From JAGLTA01 sp023142625 (lineage in GTDB: Bacteria > Patescibacteriota > Patescibacteriia > JAACEG01): DNA of 15,113 bases. Where the stretch lies: the NCBI GenBank assembly GCA_030641665.1, contig DAOWHA010000070.1, positions 1 to 15,113 of the forward strand, read 5' to 3'. Shown here one piece after another: positions 1 through 6,267 of the stretch (positions are counted from its first letter, which is position 1; each line of letters begins with the position of its first letter). Both the position numbers and the translations under genes were made by a program. Below the pieces are notes generated by a model, which did not search any database, had not been told where the DNA came from, and was given only the letters and a program-made list of their open reading frames with translations.

Positions 1-42
1 GCGACACAAGTTCGCTGGTTTAAGGTAAATTTTTAAATTTCT

Positions 43-160
43 TTGAATTACGAAATAGCCTAATTTGTCATTCCCGCGCAGGCGGGAGTCCAGATTTTAT
101 GCGTTGAATACTGGATCTCCGCCTCCGCGGAGATGACAGTTGATATATTTCGTAATTCAA
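43..160. repeat. MITE-like nested inverted repeat
   Basis: A perfect 15-bp inverted repeat (43-57 and 146-160, core GAATTACGAAATA) encloses a second, imperfect inverted repeat of 27 nt per arm (67-93 and 111-137, 21 of 27 positions matching). Each inner arm can also fold by itself through a CCCGC/GCGGG or CTCCGC/GCGGAG stem. The inner arms have the 'GTCATTCCCGC...GTCCAG' look of dispersed bacterial palindromes. No reading frame lies inside, so a non-autonomous miniature element is the likeliest explanation. A 10-bp direct repeat AAGGTAAATT occurs at 22-31 and 159-168, but the left copy is not next to the terminal repeat, so it is not a clean target-site duplication. Mobility is inferred. Confidence 0.6.
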
Positions 161-168
161 GGTAAATT
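140..168 (+). promoter_or_regulatory. possible promoter at right edge of palindrome
   Basis: TTGATA (140-145), a 17-nt spacer and TAAATT (163-168) resemble -35 and -10 boxes. The spacer contains the right terminal repeat of the palindrome. Transcription would start near 175 and read into the toxin gene at 236. The -10 match is only 4 of 6, and such matches are frequent in AT-rich DNA. Confidence 0.25.
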
Positions 169-235
169 CATAAATAATGGCGATGAAAAATTAAAGTAAA
201 GTTTATGAACTTTGAAAAAATTAAAAATTAGATTT

Positions 236-646
236 ATGAATAAGGCAATACAAGATTTTGATAAATGGAATAAAAAGAAAAAGGAATTAGATTATAGCAT
301 TAAAAATATTTTGCCTGACAAAAGACACGTTTGGTGGCTGTCAGTCGGTTTAAATATAGGAGTGGAAGAAGACGGGAAAAATGATAATTTTGAAAGACCT
401 GTTTTAGTGATGAAAGTATTTAATAAGCAATGTTTTTTAGGAATTCCGATTACAAACATAGATAAAAGCAATAAAAAATATTATTTTTTAATTACTTATA
501 ATCAAAGAAAATATTTTTTGATTTTATCGCAGATAAGATTATTCAGCGTAAAAAGATTATCACGAAAAATTTATAAAGTAGATAGCCAAGATTTTTTAAG
601 AATAAAAAAAGAATTAAAAATCGCGATTGGCTTAAATGAAACATAA
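236..646 (+). CDS. PemK/MazF-like toxin family protein
   Basis: This 136-residue protein resembles the CPR branch of the PemK/MazF family, small SH3-barrel endoribonucleases that cut mRNA in toxin-antitoxin pairs. Visible marks are the opening DFDKWNKKKKE (residues 7-17), WWLSVGLNIGVEEDG (33-47), FERPVLV (52-58), whose Arg-Pro falls where MazF has its conserved RPxVV strand, and LSQIRLFSVKRL (97-108), matching the family's Ser-Gln-x-Arg element. I chose the ATG at 236 because it puts the family-like N-terminus first. An in-frame TTG at 212 would add eight residues. Neither start has a Shine-Dalgarno sequence. The frame is intact and of normal length. No antitoxin reading frame is visible on either side, which is unusual for this family. 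Family assignment is fairly sure; toxicity is unproven. Confidence 0.75.
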   Translation: MNKAIQDFDKWNKKKKELDYSIKNILPDKRHVWWLSVGLNIGVEEDGKNDNFERPVLVMKVFNKQCFLGIPITNIDKSNKKYYFLITYNQRKYFLILSQIRLFSVKRLSRKIYKVDSQDFLRIKKELKIAIGLNET

Positions 647-654
647 AAAAAACG

Positions 655-676
655 AAAGTCCCGCAAGCGGGACTTT
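655..676. terminator. terminator-like hairpin after toxin gene
   Basis: AAAGTCCCG (655-663) pairs perfectly with CGGGACTTT (668-676) around a four-base CAAG loop. On the + strand only a short TTTCT follows. On the - strand the hairpin is followed by a run of six or more T (the A run at 645-652), so it is the better terminator in that direction. It may be bidirectional. It follows the toxin stop codon by 8 nt. Confidence 0.55.
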
Positions 677-683
677 CTCGGAC

Positions 684-716
684 GCTTGATCAAGTCAAGC
701 ATTGTATATTTACAAT
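684..716. other. two further small inverted repeats
   Basis: GCTTGA (684-689) pairs with TCAAGC (695-700), and ATTGTA (701-706) pairs with TACAAT (711-716). They lie in the 133-nt gap between the toxin gene and the KAP fragment. The second could be an operator for the gene at 780. Arms of six bases in AT-rich DNA can also occur by chance. Confidence 0.25.
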
Positions 717-779
717 AACATATTTAAATTTTATGTCAATGGCTTGCGAAAAATTAAATTAAAGTTTTAAAAAATAATT

Positions 780-1190
780 ATGAATAAAGGTTTTATAAAA
801 AATGAGGGATTACTTGAAGAAACACATCAAACAAAAGATAAATTAGATTTTTCTATTTTGCAAAATGATTTTAGAAAAAAAATAAACAACATGAAAAATA
901 ATTGTTTAGTAGGTCTTGTCGGTGGGTTTGGTTCTGGTAAAAGCACAATGCTTTATAATTTATCAAAAAATAAAGTAGATGGAGAAATTTGGATAAATTT
1001 TGATGCTTGGAAATATCCAGAAAGAAATAATTTGTGGGAAGGCTTTGTCTTAGATTTTGTCAAAGAGGCAAATGATAATTTTTTTAAAAAAATTAGAAAA
1101 GAAATTGATGGGGAAAAATTTGATAATACTAAAAATTTGATTAAAACTTTATCAAGTTTTTTGCCTGGTGGAAAAATTTTATTAAATTAA
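780..1190 (+). pseudogene. KAP-family P-loop NTPase, N-terminal fragment
   Basis: The 136 residues match the start of KAP-family P-loop NTPases, large proteins of roughly 400-700 residues often linked to the membrane or to phage defence. A Walker A loop GGFGSGKST is at residues 48-56, followed by the typical strand INFDAWKYPE (72-81) and then NNLWEGFVLDF (83-93). Walker B, the membrane segments and the C-terminal half are absent. The frame ends in a low-complexity stretch, and 1191-1251 shows no continuation in any frame. I therefore read this as the left part of a gene whose remainder was deleted, not as a complete enzyme. A small stand-alone ATP-binding protein cannot be excluded. The start at 780 has no Shine-Dalgarno sequence; the N-terminal 30 residues fit the family's helical lead-in. 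Confidence 0.65.
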
Positions 1191-1225
1191 ATATTTATTT
1201 AAATTATGATTTAAATAATGATTTC

Positions 1226-1240
1226 TCCGCCAGAGGCGGA
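1226..1240. repeat. small palindrome TCCGCC-AGA-GGCGGA
   Basis: A perfect 6-bp stem with a three-base loop sits only 11 nt before the ATG of the broken AbrB gene. Its core CCGCC-N3-GGCGG is close to the insertion at 1359-1377 inside that gene. In the transcript it would place a hairpin where the ribosome binds. Confidence 0.6.
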
Positions 1241-1251
1241 TAGGTAAAAAT

Positions 1252-1447
1252 ATGGCAAGAAGAAAATTAGAAAACAAAAATATAAGAAAAATTTTTAAAA
1301 GCGGCGCCACCAGCTATGCCGTTACCATTCCGATTGAGATAATCAAGGAATTAAAATGCCTGCCCGCCTTTGGAGGGGAGAGAAAAGCAAAAAGTGGTTG
1401 TTAAGAAAAGAGGCAAAGGAGTTATTATTGTTGATTGGAAAAAGTAG
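1252..1447 (+). pseudogene. AbrB/SpoVT-type DNA-binding protein, frameshifted
   Basis: Two parts in different frames together give a complete small protein of the AbrB/MazE/SpoVT swapped-hairpin fold. The first frame (1252-1356) reads MARRKLENKNIRKIFKSG, then SYAVTIPIEIIKELK, the usual DNA-binding hairpin. The second (from 1378 to the TAG at 1445) reads REKQKVVVKKRGKGVIIVDW. Between them 19 nt (about 1359-1377), rich in GC and forming an imperfect hairpin, are inserted. Because 19 is not a multiple of three, the first frame now ends at 1402-1404 after 50 residues. Removing these bases restores 'LKWREKQKVVV', exactly the family spacing. Such proteins are usually autoregulators or antitoxins. 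Here the gene lies 30 nt before the sugar phosphotransferase gene and may once have regulated it (inference). The 50-residue product would lack the second beta strands. Confidence 0.8.
1359..1377. repeat. 19-nt palindromic insertion in AbrB gene
   Basis: The bases CCTGCCCGCCTTTGGAGGG interrupt the AbrB-type frame. CCCGCC pairs with GGAGGG across a TTT loop with one mismatch. It is far richer in GC than its surroundings and resembles the hairpin at 1226-1240. The exact ends are ambiguous by one or two bases because G is shared at the border. Confidence 0.65.
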
Positions 1448-1477
1448 TATGGATAAAAATAACAAAGTTATAATTTT

Positions 1478-2887
1478 ATGAAAAAGTCAGAATTGGTTTT
1501 TACCGCAATTTTAGTCCCGCTTGATTTTTTGATGCTGGTACTGGCAAGTTTGGCTGCTTATTTTTTGCGCTTTAACCCGTCAATTGTTGAAATACGTCCG
1601 GTTATTTTTGATTTGCAGTTAAAATATTATTTAACTATCGTTTTTTTTGTTGCTATTTCTTGGATTTTAATTTTTGCGATTTCAGGGCTTTATTCAATAA
1701 AATTAAACCGACGCTTAATAGATCAGTTTTATAAAATTTTTACTGGCTGCTCGGGCGGAATGATGCTGATTTTAATCGTTATTTTTTTCAGCCGCGAACT
1801 GTTTTCTTCCCGTTTTATTGTTTTAGCAGGCTGGATTTTTAGCGTAATTTTTGTTTTTATCGGCAGGATTTTAATCCGCGGCATTCAAAAAATTTTTTTA
1901 AAAAAAGGGATTGGGATAAATAATCTGCTGATCGTCGGAGACGGCAATGTTGCCGATAGCATTATACAGCTTTTCAACAAAGACAAATCGTTCGGATACA
2001 GAATCGCAAAACAGATAAAAGATATTCCTGACGATTTAATAGAAACGATGAATAAAATAATCAAGAAATATGAGATTAGCGAAATTTTGCAATGTGTTGA
2101 CATCGGCAGGCAAAAATCTTTGGATTTGGTTGATTTTTGCCACGAACGGCATCTGACTTACAAGTATATTCCAAATCTTTTTGAAGCGCAGGCGATAAAT
2201 GTGGAAGTTTGGGACGCTGCAGGTTTTCCCGTGATTGAATTAAAAAGGACTTTATTAGACGGCTGGAGAAAAATTTTAAAAAGAGTTTTTGATATTATTG
2301 TAAGCGCGATTGCCATTATTATTTTTAGCCCGATAATGCTGATTACAGCGATAGCGATTAAACTGAATTCAAAAGGTCCTGTTTTTTTTACTTGTGAAAG
2401 AATTGGGCAGGGCGGCAAGCCGTTTTTTTATTTTAAATTTAGATCAATGATTGATGAAGCGCATAAAATGCGGTATGATCCTGAATTTAGAAAAAATATT
2501 AAAGATCTCAGGGGTTGGAATAAAGATAATCCTATGATAAAATATAAAGGCGACCCGCGCGTCACAAAGGCAGGTAAGTTTATCCGCCGCTATAGCATTG
2601 ACGAACTGCCTGAATTTTTTAATGTGCTGTTTGGAAAAATGAGCTTAGTGGGTCCGCGTCCGCACGAGCCGGAAGAAGTGGCAAAATATAGAAAACGCCA
2701 TAAAAAAGTTTTGACTATTAAGCCGGGAATTACAGGAATGGCGCAAGTGAGCGGACGCAGCGATTTGGAATTCAGCGAAGAGGTGCGGCTAGATGTTTAT
2801 TATATTGAAAACTGGTCGTTTAAACTGGATTTATATATTTTATTTAAAACTCCGCTTATTCTGCTCAAAAGAATATCAGGAGGATAG
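1478..2887 (+). CDS. polyprenyl-phosphate sugar phosphotransferase (WcaJ/CpsE type)
   Basis: This 469-residue membrane enzyme should transfer a sugar-1-phosphate from a nucleotide sugar to a lipid phosphate carrier, the first step of many surface polysaccharides. Hydrophobic segments lie near residues 8-30, 51-72, 93-106 and 113-135. A Rossmann-like domain follows, with LLIVGDGNVADSI at 150-162. The catalytic bacterial sugar transferase domain starts with KRVFDIIVSAIA (268-279) and a membrane-inserted helix, then has ERIGQGGKPF (307-316), FKFRSM (319-324), the catalytic Asp-Glu pair in SIDELPEFFNVL (373-384), SLVGPRP (389-395) and KPGITG (415-420). Length and domain order match full-length WcaJ-like proteins. 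The sugar cannot be read from sequence. The ATG has no Shine-Dalgarno sequence. The gene probably heads the glycan operon to 6203. A block of A and T homopolymers at 1887-1909 is a potential slippage site. Confidence 0.93.
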   Translation: MKKSELVFTAILVPLDFLMLVLASLAAYFLRFNPSIVEIRPVIFDLQLKYYLTIVFFVAISWILIFAISGLYSIKLNRRLIDQFYKIFTGCSGGMMLILIVIFFSRELFSSRFIVLAGWIFSVIFVFIGRILIRGIQKIFLKKGIGINNLLIVGDGNVADSIIQLFNKDKSFGYRIAKQIKDIPDDLIETMNKIIKKYEISEILQCVDIGRQKSLDLVDFCHERHLTYKYIPNLFEAQAINVEVWDAAGFPVIELKRTLLDGWRKILKRVFDIIVSAIAIIIFSPIMLITAIAIKLNSKGPVFFTCERIGQGGKPFFYFKFRSMIDEAHKMRYDPEFRKNIKDLRGWNKDNPMIKYKGDPRVTKAGKFIRRYSIDELPEFFNVLFGKMSLVGPRPHEPEEVAKYRKRHKKVLTIKPGITGMAQVSGRSDLEFSEEVRLDVYYIENWSFKLDLYILFKTPLILLKRISGG

Positions 2888-2957
2888 AATGTTTATTTTA
2901 GTTAATTTGCTTGCGATCGGCTCGCATGATAATTACAATAAATGGAAAAAATTATAA
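2878..2957 (+). CDS. 22-codon leader frame with strong Shine-Dalgarno before mraY
   Basis: AGGAGG (2878-2883) lies five bases before an ATG at 2889, overlapping the last codons of the sugar transferase gene. The frame 2889-2957 encodes MFILVNLLAIGSHDNY plus six more residues and stops seven bases before the chosen mraY start. It is not in frame with mraY. It is hydrophobic at its start but too short to judge by homology. It could deliver ribosomes to mraY by reinitiation or be a decayed former start. The listed span includes the ribosome-binding site. Confidence 0.35.
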
Positions 2958-2964
2958 TTATTTT

Positions 2965-4008
2965 ATGTTAGAATTTTACGCGATTAAAATTTTTATTTTA
3001 ACAATGTTGTCGTTTGTCATAGCGATGATCTGGATGCCGTTTTTGCTGAAATTTTTAAAAAAGCATAAAATCGGCAAAAATATCAGGGATGAAAAAAGCG
3101 CTCCGATTTTTTTTAAATTTCATAAGAAGAAAGCAGGCATTCCGACAATGGGCGGGCTTTTAATTTGGATTACAGTCCTATTTTTATCTCTGCTGTTTTT
3201 TTACGCGGCGAAATTTTTTGATTGGGAAATTTTTAAATATTTTAATTTTTTAACGCAAAAACAGACTCTGCTTCCTTTGGGCGCGCTTGTCGCGTCGGCG
3301 ATTGTCGGCGCAATTGACGATTTGCGCAATGTTAAAAAAATAGGGACGAACGGAGGAGGGCTTGTAATGAAGCAGAAAATTATTATTTACACTATGATTG
3401 CGGCGGTCGGCGCGTGGTGGTTCTATTTCAAGCTGGAATGGGATTATATCCATGTCCCTTTTATGGGCAATTTTGAGATCGGCTTATGGTATATTCCGAT
3501 TTTTATTTTTATTATCGTGGCAACCGCGTTTTCAGTGAACGAAACAGACGGGCTTGACGGCTTGGCTGGCGGCGCGCTTCTTACTTCGTTTGGCGCTTAC
3601 GGGGCGATTTCTTTCGCGCAGGGCAGATTTGAGTTAGCCGCGTTTTGCGGAGTGATTATCGGCGCGCTTTTGGCTTTTTTATGGTTTAATATAAATCCGG
3701 CGAAATTTTTTATGGGAGATACCGGCGCGATAGGGCTTGGCGTCACGCTCGGAATAGTCGCGATGCTTTCAAATTATGTCCTTCTTTTGCCGATTATCGG
3801 ATTTATCTTTGTATTGGAAACTTGTTCTGTTTTATGGCAATGGTTTTATAAATATTGTTTTAAGAAAAAATTTTTTATATCCAGCCCGATTCATCATCAT
3901 CTTGAAGCAAAGGGATGGACTGAAGCGAATATCGTAATGCGTTTCTGGGTGATTAGCGGTGTGAGCGCGGTAGTAGGACTGATTTTGTTCTTTTTGGATA
4001 AAGGATAA
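2965..4008 (+). CDS. mraY: phospho-N-acetylmuramoyl-pentapeptide transferase MraY
   Basis: MraY moves phospho-MurNAc-pentapeptide from UDP onto undecaprenyl phosphate at the inner face of the membrane, giving lipid I. With the start at 2965 the protein has 347 residues, typical for MraY, and many hydrophobic segments. Family marks are KKAGIPTMGG (55-64), the aspartate pair in AIDD (116-119), GLVMKQK (132-138), NETDGLDGLAGG (192-203), FMGDTG (249-254), and the histidine loop HHHLEAKGWTE (310-320) followed by RFWVISG. The HHHLEAKGW element separates MraY from WecA-type enzymes. I prefer the ATG at 2965, because upstream in-frame starts (ATG 2926, TTG 2911) add a polar tail not expected in MraY. 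No Shine-Dalgarno sequence precedes it, but a leader frame ends just upstream. It sits between a sugar phosphotransferase and a MurF-like ligase. Confidence 0.93.
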   Translation: MLEFYAIKIFILTMLSFVIAMIWMPFLLKFLKKHKIGKNIRDEKSAPIFFKFHKKKAGIPTMGGLLIWITVLFLSLLFFYAAKFFDWEIFKYFNFLTQKQTLLPLGALVASAIVGAIDDLRNVKKIGTNGGGLVMKQKIIIYTMIAAVGAWWFYFKLEWDYIHVPFMGNFEIGLWYIPIFIFIIVATAFSVNETDGLDGLAGGALLTSFGAYGAISFAQGRFELAAFCGVIIGALLAFLWFNINPAKFFMGDTGAIGLGVTLGIVAMLSNYVLLLPIIGFIFVLETCSVLWQWFYKYCFKKKFFISSPIHHHLEAKGWTEANIVMRFWVISGVSAVVGLILFFLDKG

Positions 4009-4020
4009 ATAATAAAATTT

Positions 4021-4066
4021 CAAATTACAAAATCCAAATGTCAAATAAAATCCAAAATCTAAAATT
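4021..4066. repeat. low-complexity CAAAT-type repeats
   Basis: Irregular repeats of CAAAT/CAAAAT (caaattacaaaatc, caaatgtcaaataaaatc, caaaatc) fill the start of the mraY-murF gap. Similar AT-rich repeats are, as I recall, scattered through CPR intergenic regions. There is no clear period or hairpin. Confidence 0.35.
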
Positions 4067-4184
4067 TTTGAATTCGGGAAAAATTGTTTTAGTTATTAAA
4101 GATGATATTAAAAATCATAATTTTTTAAAAGTAATTTCTGATAAAATTATAAAATTTAAAAATTTAATCAAAATAAAAATATGA
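4038..4184 (+). CDS. possible 48-residue protein overlapping murF start
   Basis: An open frame from ATG 4038 stops at TGA 4182-4184, overlapping the murF ATG (4181) as ATGA, a usual sign of translational coupling. The first part runs through low-complexity repeats. The middle reads GKIVLVIKDDIKNHNF. This loosely recalls the 'GdlFvAlkGerfDgHdF' segment of the MurF N-terminal UDP-substrate domain, one residue shorter, which is exactly the domain the adjacent murF lacks. It could be a remnant of that domain, a small coupled protein, or a chance frame in AT-rich DNA. It is the only frame noted here ending in TGA. Confidence 0.3.
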   Translation: MSNKIQNLKFLNSGKIVLVIKDDIKNHNFLKVISDKIIKFKNLIKIKI

Positions 4185-5461
4185 AAAAGTTTATTCAAAA
4201 ACAATTAAGAGTTCTAGTTATAGCGATTATTAAAAAATATGGTCCAGACATTATCGGGATCACGGGAAGCGTTGGGAAATCTTCCGCGAAAGAAGCGATT
4301 AAAAAAGTTTTAAAATCTCGTTTTCAAGTCAGGGCCAGTATTAAAAATTATAACAATGAAATAGGGCTTCCGCTTACGGTTATCGGCGCGCAATCCCCGT
4401 CAAAATCAATATTCGGCTGGCTGAAAGTTTTTATAAAAGCCATCAGTTTAATTTTAACAACAGACAAAAATTATCCTAAAATTTTAATTTTAGAAATGGG
4501 CGCGGACAGAGAAGGCGACATAAAATATTTAGCGGAATTGGCTCCTTGCAAAATCGCTGTTGTGACGACGGTGTCTGAGTCGCACGCTGAATTTTTAGGC
4601 AATCTGCAGAAAATAGAAAAAGAGAAGAGGCAAATATTAGAGAATTTATCATCGGACAGATTCGCTGTGTTAAACAGAGATAGTGATTTAACTTACAAAA
4701 TGAAAGACAAGACAAGAGCGCGAGTTATATCGTTCGGTTTTGATAAAGAGGCGAATGTGAGAGCCATTGATTCGCGCATTAGTTATAATGAGAAAGGAGA
4801 AGTTAACGGAATAAATTTTAAATTGCAATGCGGCGGAAATATCGTGCCAGTTTTTTTAAAAAATATTTTTTCTTCATCTCAGATTTACAGCGTTTTAATA
4901 GCGGCGTCAGTCGGATTTATTTATGAAATGAATTTAATAGAAATAATAGAGCAGTTGAAAAGTTTTAAGCCGCTGCCGGGCAGGATGAATTTAATTAAAG
5001 GCATTAAAAAAACATTTATAATCGACGATTCATATAATTCTTCTCCCGCCGCGGTTAAGCTTGCTTTAGAAACTATGCGTGAAATAAGGCTGCCAATCAG
5101 CGCGAAAAGAATCGCTGTTTTAGGCGATATGCTGGAATTAGGCAGTGAGACTGAACAGTTGCATCGCGGCGTCGGCGTGAGCGTTGTTGAAAACAGCGTT
5201 GATGTTTTAATTACTAAAGGCGAGGCGGCGCGAGAAATAGCGAACGGAGCAATTGAAGCAGGGATGAAAAAAGACAAGATATTCAGTTTTTCTGGAAATA
5301 AAAAAGCGGGCAGATTTTTGCAAGAGCAAATTTCAAAAAATGATCTGATTCTAATTAAAGGGTCGCAAGGAATGCGGATGGAAAAAATCGTTAAAGAGAT
5401 TATGGCAAAACCGATGAAAGCCAAAGAATTATTAGCAAGACAGAGTAATGAATGGAAATAA
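4181..5461 (+). CDS. murF: MurF-like Mur ligase lacking N-terminal domain
   Basis: Mur ligases join an amino acid or dipeptide to UDP-MurNAc peptides using ATP; MurF adds D-Ala-D-Ala. The ATP loop GITGSVGKSS is at residues 26-35. It is followed by LEMGADREGDI (104-114), the TTVSESHAEFLG segment (129-140) with its histidine, a lysine-rich KIEKEKRQ (144-151) where the carbamylated lysine is expected, LPGRMN (265-270), IIDDSYNSSPAA (280-291) and the C-terminal RIAVLGDMLELG (310-321). In E. coli MurF the loop lies after about 100 residues; here only 25 precede it, so the N-terminal UDP-substrate domain is absent. I recall the same short form in other CPR genomes. Substrate choice is thus uncertain, though neighbouring mraY supports a muropeptide role. 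The start overlaps a small frame as ATGA. No Shine-Dalgarno sequence is seen. Confidence 0.85.
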   Translation: MKKFIQKQLRVLVIAIIKKYGPDIIGITGSVGKSSAKEAIKKVLKSRFQVRASIKNYNNEIGLPLTVIGAQSPSKSIFGWLKVFIKAISLILTTDKNYPKILILEMGADREGDIKYLAELAPCKIAVVTTVSESHAEFLGNLQKIEKEKRQILENLSSDRFAVLNRDSDLTYKMKDKTRARVISFGFDKEANVRAIDSRISYNEKGEVNGINFKLQCGGNIVPVFLKNIFSSSQIYSVLIAASVGFIYEMNLIEIIEQLKSFKPLPGRMNLIKGIKKTFIIDDSYNSSPAAVKLALETMREIRLPISAKRIAVLGDMLELGSETEQLHRGVGVSVVENSVDVLITKGEAAREIANGAIEAGMKKDKIFSFSGNKKAGRFLQEQISKNDLILIKGSQGMRMEKIVKEIMAKPMKAKELLARQSNEWK

Positions 5462-5465
5462 ATTT

Positions 5466-6203
5466 ATGAAACAGCCGAAAATTTCAATTATTATTCCCGT
5501 TTATAATCACGCAAAAGAATTAGCCAAATGCTTAGACAGTGTTTTAAACCAGACTTTTAAAAATTTTGAAGTTATTATAGTTAACGACGGATCACAGGAT
5601 AATTTTTTAAAAGTTGTTAAAAGACAGAAACAAAAATTTGAATTTCAAAATTTAAGCTTGAAAATTATCCAGCAAGAAAATCAAGGATCTAACGCTGCGC
5701 GCAACAGCGGTTTTAAAAAATCAAATGGAGAATATGTTATTTTTTTAGATGCTGATATTATGACGAAGAAGGATATGCTGGAAAAGATGTTGAAAGCATT
5801 AGAGGAAAATAGAGGCGCATCTTACGCGTACTCTTCTTTTAAATTTGGTTTTAAAACTTTTAAGCTGTGGAAATTTGACGCTGAAAGATTAAGGCAGATG
5901 CCGTATATTCATACTTCGTCTTTAATAAGAAGAGAACATTTTGCCAGTTTTGACGAAAAAATAAAAAAATTGCAGGATTGGGATTTATGGCTGGCGATGT
6001 TCGCCAAAGGATATAATGGGATATGGATTTCGGAAGTTTTATTTAAAGTAAGCGTAAATATTTTACGCGGCGGGATTTCAGTTTGGCTGCCAAGTTTTTT
6101 TTATAAAATTCCATGGCAAAAATTCGGTATTAAAATTGAAGAGGTTGAAAAATATAAAAAAGCAATGGAAATAATAAAGAATAAATATCATATTGAAAGA
6201 TAA
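5466..6203 (+). CDS. family 2 glycosyltransferase
   Basis: This 245-residue GT-A enzyme should transfer a sugar from a nucleotide sugar to an acceptor, probably a lipid-linked glycan on the cytoplasmic side. It opens with PKISIIIPVYNHAKEL (4-19), followed by VIIVNDGS (37-44), NQGSNAARNSGF (73-84) and the metal-binding LDADI (95-99). Near the C-terminal side it has LQDWDLWLAMFAKGY (169-183), the region usually holding the catalytic base. No membrane segment is seen. I chose ATG 5466 because GT2 proteins normally begin just before the first strand. An in-frame ATG at 5448 would overlap the ligase gene by 14 nt and add six residues. Either way it is tightly linked to the ligase gene, so they are probably co-transcribed and coupled. 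Donor and acceptor are unknown. Confidence 0.9.
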   Translation: MKQPKISIIIPVYNHAKELAKCLDSVLNQTFKNFEVIIVNDGSQDNFLKVVKRQKQKFEFQNLSLKIIQQENQGSNAARNSGFKKSNGEYVIFLDADIMTKKDMLEKMLKALEENRGASYAYSSFKFGFKTFKLWKFDAERLRQMPYIHTSSLIRREHFASFDEKIKKLQDWDLWLAMFAKGYNGIWISEVLFKVSVNILRGGISVWLPSFFYKIPWQKFGIKIEEVEKYKKAMEIIKNKYHIER

Positions 6204-6209
6204 ATTTTT

Positions 6210-6238
6210 TTGCTTTAAATTTCAAAATATGGTAGATT
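6210..6238 (+). promoter_or_regulatory. possible promoter before DUF4012 gene
   Basis: TTGCTT (6210-6215), a 17-nt spacer and TAGATT (6233-6238) precede the ATG at 6268 by 29 nt, in the longest gap since murF. Each box matches the consensus in about 4 of 6 positions. A transcript starting near 6245 would have a short 5' leader. Confidence 0.35.
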
Positions 6239-6267
6239 GTAATTATAAATTCAACTAATTTTATAAA

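Noticed and set aside
1..36. Possible C-terminal tail of a gene starting before the window (for example ending ...WFKVNF)
   Set aside because: All three forward frames end in a stop by position 36, and none gives a recognisable C-terminus.
22..168. AAGGTAAATT direct repeat as target-site duplication of the palindrome
   Set aside because: The left copy is separated from the terminal inverted repeat by about 11 bases and the right copy overlaps it, so the geometry is wrong for a simple duplication.
236..1447. MazF-like gene and AbrB-type gene as one toxin-antitoxin pair
   Set aside because: They are separated by 600 nt, a terminator-like hairpin and a KAP fragment. The AbrB-type protein belongs to a stand-alone regulator type that I recall beside other genes in CPR.
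1887..1909. A/T homopolymer block with TTTTTAAAA, a possible -1 frameshift site
   Set aside because: The zero frame continues through a complete, conserved enzyme. Such runs are frequent in this AT-rich DNA, and no stimulatory structure is evident.
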